Source: Gardnerella leopoldii (GTDB lineage Bacteria; Actinomycetota; Actinomycetes; Actinomycetales; Bifidobacteriaceae). From it: a DNA stretch of 64,000 nt. Below the pieces are notes generated by a model, which saw only the letters and a program-made list of their open reading frames with translations, was not told the DNA's origin and ran no database searches. Shown in pieces: positions 61,270 through 64,000 of this stretch (position 1 is the stretch's first letter; the number at the start of each line of letters is the position of its first letter). The DNA is taken from the NCBI RefSeq assembly GCF_003293675.1, contig NZ_CP029984.1:186001-250000 (forward strand). The letters run 5' to 3'. A program made the translations under genes and the position numbers.

Positions 61270-61308
61270 AATGCCACTTCATTATGGTTTATGAAGTGGC
61301 ATTTTTGT
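61270..61308 (+). terminator. Intrinsic terminator after tRNA-Met
   Basis: AATGCCACTTCAT and ATGAAGTGGCATT form a 13-bp stem, followed by a T run. It also lies just downstream of the convergent kinase gene. Confidence 0.9.
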
Positions 61309-61337
61309 ATCTTATAATTTAAATTTTATTTTTTGTT

Positions 61338-62240
61338 CTATTTGTTATTTTCTGCCAATGACAAGTAATCTGGTATTTGTTTTGGATACTTAGGCCATGC
61401 TCCTTCTTGAGTGCACACGAATGCTGCAGTATTAACAGCTGCGCGATGCGCCTCTTGTAAGCTTTCTCCTTTAAGAATATGCGCTGTGAATGTTCCTGAG
61501 AACGAGTCCCCAGCACCAACTGTGTCAAGAACGTCAACGTGTGGAGTTGGGATAGTTGAGCTTTCTCCAGTGCTAGTAGTAATCGTACTAAAAGTAGAGC
61601 CGCCTGTAAGAATCACATAATCTAGTGCATAACGAGCTTGGAACCACTTGCAAGCTTCCTCGTCTGAAGTGTCGCGAATATTGAACATGTCGCGCAATAA
61701 GAATAGTTCCGAATCGTTAAGCTTAAATACTGTGGCTTCTTGAAGTAATGTGTCAATAAGATCCTTAGAGTAGTGATCGCTTCTAATATTAATGTCGAAG
61801 AACTTCATTGCTCCAGGCTTAGTATGCTTTAACAATTGTAAAATTGTGTCGTGAGTTTCTTGAGAACGTAAGCTTAGAGTGCCAAAACATACTGCATCTG
61901 CTCGTTCTACTAAATCAATGAGTTCTCGAGTGTAAAGAATATGATCCCATGCTATATTTCGTAGAATAGTGTACTCTGGTATTCCATTTTTTAGTGTTAC
62001 TTCTACAGTGCTTGTTGGCCAAGCGTTGCGTTGAATAATTGAAGCGATGCCAGCTTTGTTTACTTTGTCAATCAGCTCATCGCCGAGTTGGTCTTGACCA
62101 ACAGCACTAATCATGCAACTTTGCGCTCCGTGACACTGTGCGTGATATGCAAAATTTGCTGGCGCTCCGCCAACACGTTTTCCGTGTGGGAGTAAATCCC
62201 ATAAAAGTTCGCCGAGTGAAAGAACAATTGGCTTAGTCAT
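61338..62240 (-). CDS. PfkB-family carbohydrate kinase (fructokinase-like)
   Basis: The 300-residue protein begins LSLGELLWDLLPHGKRVGGAPANFAYHAQCHG, the fructokinase form of the first PfkB signature. It has VDVLDTVGAGDSFSGTFTAH near residue 240, where Asp is the catalytic base. KFFDINIRSDHY and FKLNDSEL are further family features. It likely phosphorylates fructose or a related sugar at the expense of ATP. ATG 62240 has AAAGGAAT upstream. It follows the aminopeptidase P gene on the same strand, with a 283-bp gap that contains a large nested palindrome. Confidence 0.9.
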   Translation of the reverse strand: MTKPIVLSLGELLWDLLPHGKRVGGAPANFAYHAQCHGAQSCMISAVGQDQLGDELIDKVNKAGIASIIQRNAWPTSTVEVTLKNGIPEYTILRNIAWDHILYTRELIDLVERADAVCFGTLSLRSQETHDTILQLLKHTKPGAMKFFDINIRSDHYSKDLIDTLLQEATVFKLNDSELFLLRDMFNIRDTSDEEACKWFQARYALDYVILTGGSTFSTITTSTGESSTIPTPHVDVLDTVGAGDSFSGTFTAHILKGESLQEAHRAAVNTAAFVCTQEGAWPKYPKQIPDYLSLAENNK

Positions 62241-62364
62241 AAATATTCCTTTCGCGCGCGTCAGTGCAGCAAATTTGTAGAGCTATACTTTTTACTAAAT
62301 ATCTTCTCGCTTCTTCAAAAGCATTTTGATGCAAATTTTGCTTGTAAAAATGCTATATAAACAA

Positions 62365-62431
62365 TTATGGTGCGCCCTTTCGATAAGTAACATGCGCAAT
62401 GCGTGTTACGTTTCTATAGAGCGCACCATAA
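62365..62431. promoter_or_regulatory. Nested palindrome between aminopeptidase P and kinase genes
   Basis: The outer arms TTATGGTGCGC (62365-62375) and GCGCACCATAA (62421-62431) are perfect over 11 bp. Inner arms GTAACA (62387-62392) and TGTTAC (62404-62409) are nested in them. It lies 3' of the aminopeptidase gene and about 130 bp upstream of the kinase start on the minus strand. No T run follows on either strand. Confidence 0.65.
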
Positions 62432-62523
62432 GTGCCATATTGCGTACGTTTAACTTAGCTTATGCTGGCGTACTATATTATTATTTCGTTTTATTATATT
62501 TTTCTATTATTTTGATTTGCTGC

Positions 62524-63999
62524 TTAATGTTGGAAAATATCACTTTTGTGAGCTTGTTCAGCCATCCATGCTTCTACATCATCGATTTGCTTTGGAATGT
62601 CAATAGAAAGCCATTCTGGACCGTTTTCAGTCATTAGCACATCATCTTCAATACGAATTCCAATTCCGCGCATTTCTTCAGGAAGCATCAAATCGTTAGC
62701 TGCAAAGTATAATCCTGGCTCAATAGTGAATATCATTCCTGGAGTAATTTTTGCGCCCTGATAAGACTCATAGCGTGCTTGTGCGCAATCGTGCACATCC
62801 AAACCAAGATGATGAGCAACGCCGCAAGCGTGCCAACGACGATGCTGTTGACCTTCTGGCGAAAGTGATTCTTCAACGCTAACTTTCAAAATTCCCCATT
62901 CGTGCAAGTGTTCGGCTAGAACGCGCATGCAAGCATGGTGAATATCGGAGTAGGTTGCACCTGGCTTAGCTGCCTCAAAACCGGCTTGTTGAGCGTCAAG
63001 AACGCACTGGTAAAGCTTCTTTTGCAAGTCAGTGAATTTGCCATTTGTTGGGAAAGTTCGTGTAATGTCAGCAGTGTAGAGGCTGTTAACTTCAACGCCG
63101 GCATCAATAAGTAGCAATTCTCCGCTGGAAACAACGCCAGTATTGCGCATCCAGTGCAAAATTGGTGCGTGCTTGCCTGAAGCAACAATAGTGTCGTAGC
63201 CTACTTCGTTCCCTTCCTCGCGAGCAACAGAATTAAAAGCACCCTCAATCATGCGCTCGGAATGCTCATGACCTAAAGCATTAGGCAAACGCGTAAGCAT
63301 GCGGTCAAAACCAAGTTTTGTGGCTGCAATAGCTTTGCGCATTTCGCGAATTTCGTAGTCGTCCTTAAGCATTCGTGCTTCTGCAGCGAATTCGTGCAAT
63401 TTGTCGTCTGCGCAAGTGTTTGCATCTTCATCAGTAAATCCACTTGCTTCGCGCATTGTTTCAACTTTTGCAGTAAGCTCAGGATCCGTTTCTCGAACAA
63501 TTCGCACGCGAATGCCCTCACCATTAGCGTCGTCGCTTACATTCTTTGCAATAGCGTCGTCAAGTTCTGCAATATCGCGCGTTTCAATGCCGGTCATTGC
63601 TTTAAGTTCTTTTAAGCCTGCACGAGGGCCGACCCAATATTCTCCATAGTGAGGATCCTTATAAAATGCTGAAGTGCTGTTATCTGCGCGTGGAGCTACA
63701 AAAAGCTCAGGTACATGTGTTTTTCCAGCCTTAGCTTCTTCGCTATCTTTGTTGACTGGCTCCATAACAAGCACAGCACCAGCCTCATAGTCTTGACCTA
63801 ATCCAGTGTAGTAGGCAAATGTAGTGTCTGGGCGGAAAGCATAATCACAGTCGTTATTACGCACCTTTGGTTGTCCTGCAGGAATAACTAAACGTTCGCC
63901 TGGGAAACGTTTTGAAAGAGCCTCTAAACGAGCTGGAATATACCTACTAGATTCAAGAGCCTTAACTTCTGGCTCCTGGTTATCCCAGTTATTCGTCAT
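62524..63999 (-). CDS. pepP: Aminopeptidase P (Xaa-Pro aminopeptidase), possibly cut at 5' end
   Basis: The visible protein has 491 residues. N-terminal domain: SRYIPARLEALSKRFPGERLVIPAG and YAFRPDTTFAYYTGLGQDYE. Pita-bread metallopeptidase domain with metal ligands in LIDAGVEVNSLYTADITRTFP (two Asp), ACGVAHHLGLDVHD (His), FTIEPGLYF (Glu) and GIGIRIEDDVLMTENGPEWLS (Glu). It removes N-terminal residues before proline. ATG 63999 is one base from the window end, so a start further upstream cannot be checked. The full family is often a little longer. Confidence 0.93.
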   Translation of the reverse strand: MTNNWDNQEPEVKALESSRYIPARLEALSKRFPGERLVIPAGQPKVRNNDCDYAFRPDTTFAYYTGLGQDYEAGAVLVMEPVNKDSEEAKAGKTHVPELFVAPRADNSTSAFYKDPHYGEYWVGPRAGLKELKAMTGIETRDIAELDDAIAKNVSDDANGEGIRVRIVRETDPELTAKVETMREASGFTDEDANTCADDKLHEFAAEARMLKDDYEIREMRKAIAATKLGFDRMLTRLPNALGHEHSERMIEGAFNSVAREEGNEVGYDTIVASGKHAPILHWMRNTGVVSSGELLLIDAGVEVNSLYTADITRTFPTNGKFTDLQKKLYQCVLDAQQAGFEAAKPGATYSDIHHACMRVLAEHLHEWGILKVSVEESLSPEGQQHRRWHACGVAHHLGLDVHDCAQARYESYQGAKITPGMIFTIEPGLYFAANDLMLPEEMRGIGIRIEDDVLMTENGPEWLSIDIPKQIDDVEAWMAEQAHKSDIFQH

Positions 64000-64000
64000 A

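Overview
The window looks like a chromosomal segment of a low-to-moderate GC member of the Bifidobacteriaceae, most likely Gardnerella. This is judged from protein character and gene content (single-chain GlyS, ykoE-type thiamine ECF transporters, an actinobacterial ileS T-box, ftsZ-sepF, and LPKTG pilus loci with class C sortases). No database search was possible, so the genus is an inference.

Layout. 1-5.6 kb: two small conserved actinobacterial membrane proteins (DUF3043, cut by the window edge, and DUF4191), then a TPP riboswitch controlling a YkoE-type S component and a fused ATPase-ATPase-EcfT protein. 5.6-9.7 kb: an accessory, repeat-rich patch next to tRNA-Arg(CCG), with a RelB/YoeB toxin-antitoxin pair, a candidate small RNA and an ORF6N protein whose 3' end is cut by a repeat. 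9.7-32.1 kb: a surface-structure island with two paralogous pilus loci (large multi-repeat LPKTG protein, LPKTG pilin, class C sortase) on either side of an 1899-aa cell-wall subtilase with an LAMTG anchor. The three leading genes each have a G10 or G11 tract ending at a -10-like element. In two of them a clear TTGAAA -35 box lies upstream, so the spacer is 18 or 19 bp. This is the arrangement expected of promoters that switch by slipped-strand mispairing.

32.1-64 kb is mainly housekeeping: xseAB, ileS behind a translational T-box, murI, a VKOR thiol oxidase, a PHP phosphoesterase, a conserved actinobacterial group (DUF3107, degenerate phosphotransferase-like protein, UvrD-like helicase, DUF2342 metalloprotease-like protein, S16 protease), a DivIVA-like protein, recO-uppS, an M20 hydrolase, a thiamine-binding DUF77 protein, glyS, dusB, ftsZ-sepF, trmB, an orphan second YkoE paralogue, a fructokinase-like PfkB protein and an aminopeptidase P. 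Six tRNA genes are visible in all (Arg-CCG, Lys-CTT, Arg-CCT, Val-TAC, Glu-TTC, Met-CAT).

Three dispersed repeat families fill the non-coding DNA. Family A is a roughly 36-60 bp imperfect palindrome ending in TTTCTGCCG plus a T run, arrayed just after stop codons. Family B is a roughly 150-190 bp element predicted to form three hairpins, one copy of which ends the ORF6N gene. Family C is a degenerate element present at 32.2-32.7 kb and 41.8-42.2 kb.

How the parts may work together: the two pilus loci plus the protease would form a surface layer whose on/off state is set at the promoter. Their proteins carry conserved cysteine pairs, and the VKOR oxidase could support their oxidative folding. 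Two S components, one ATPase/EcfT module and a DUF77 protein point to scavenging of thiamine or its pyrimidine precursor.
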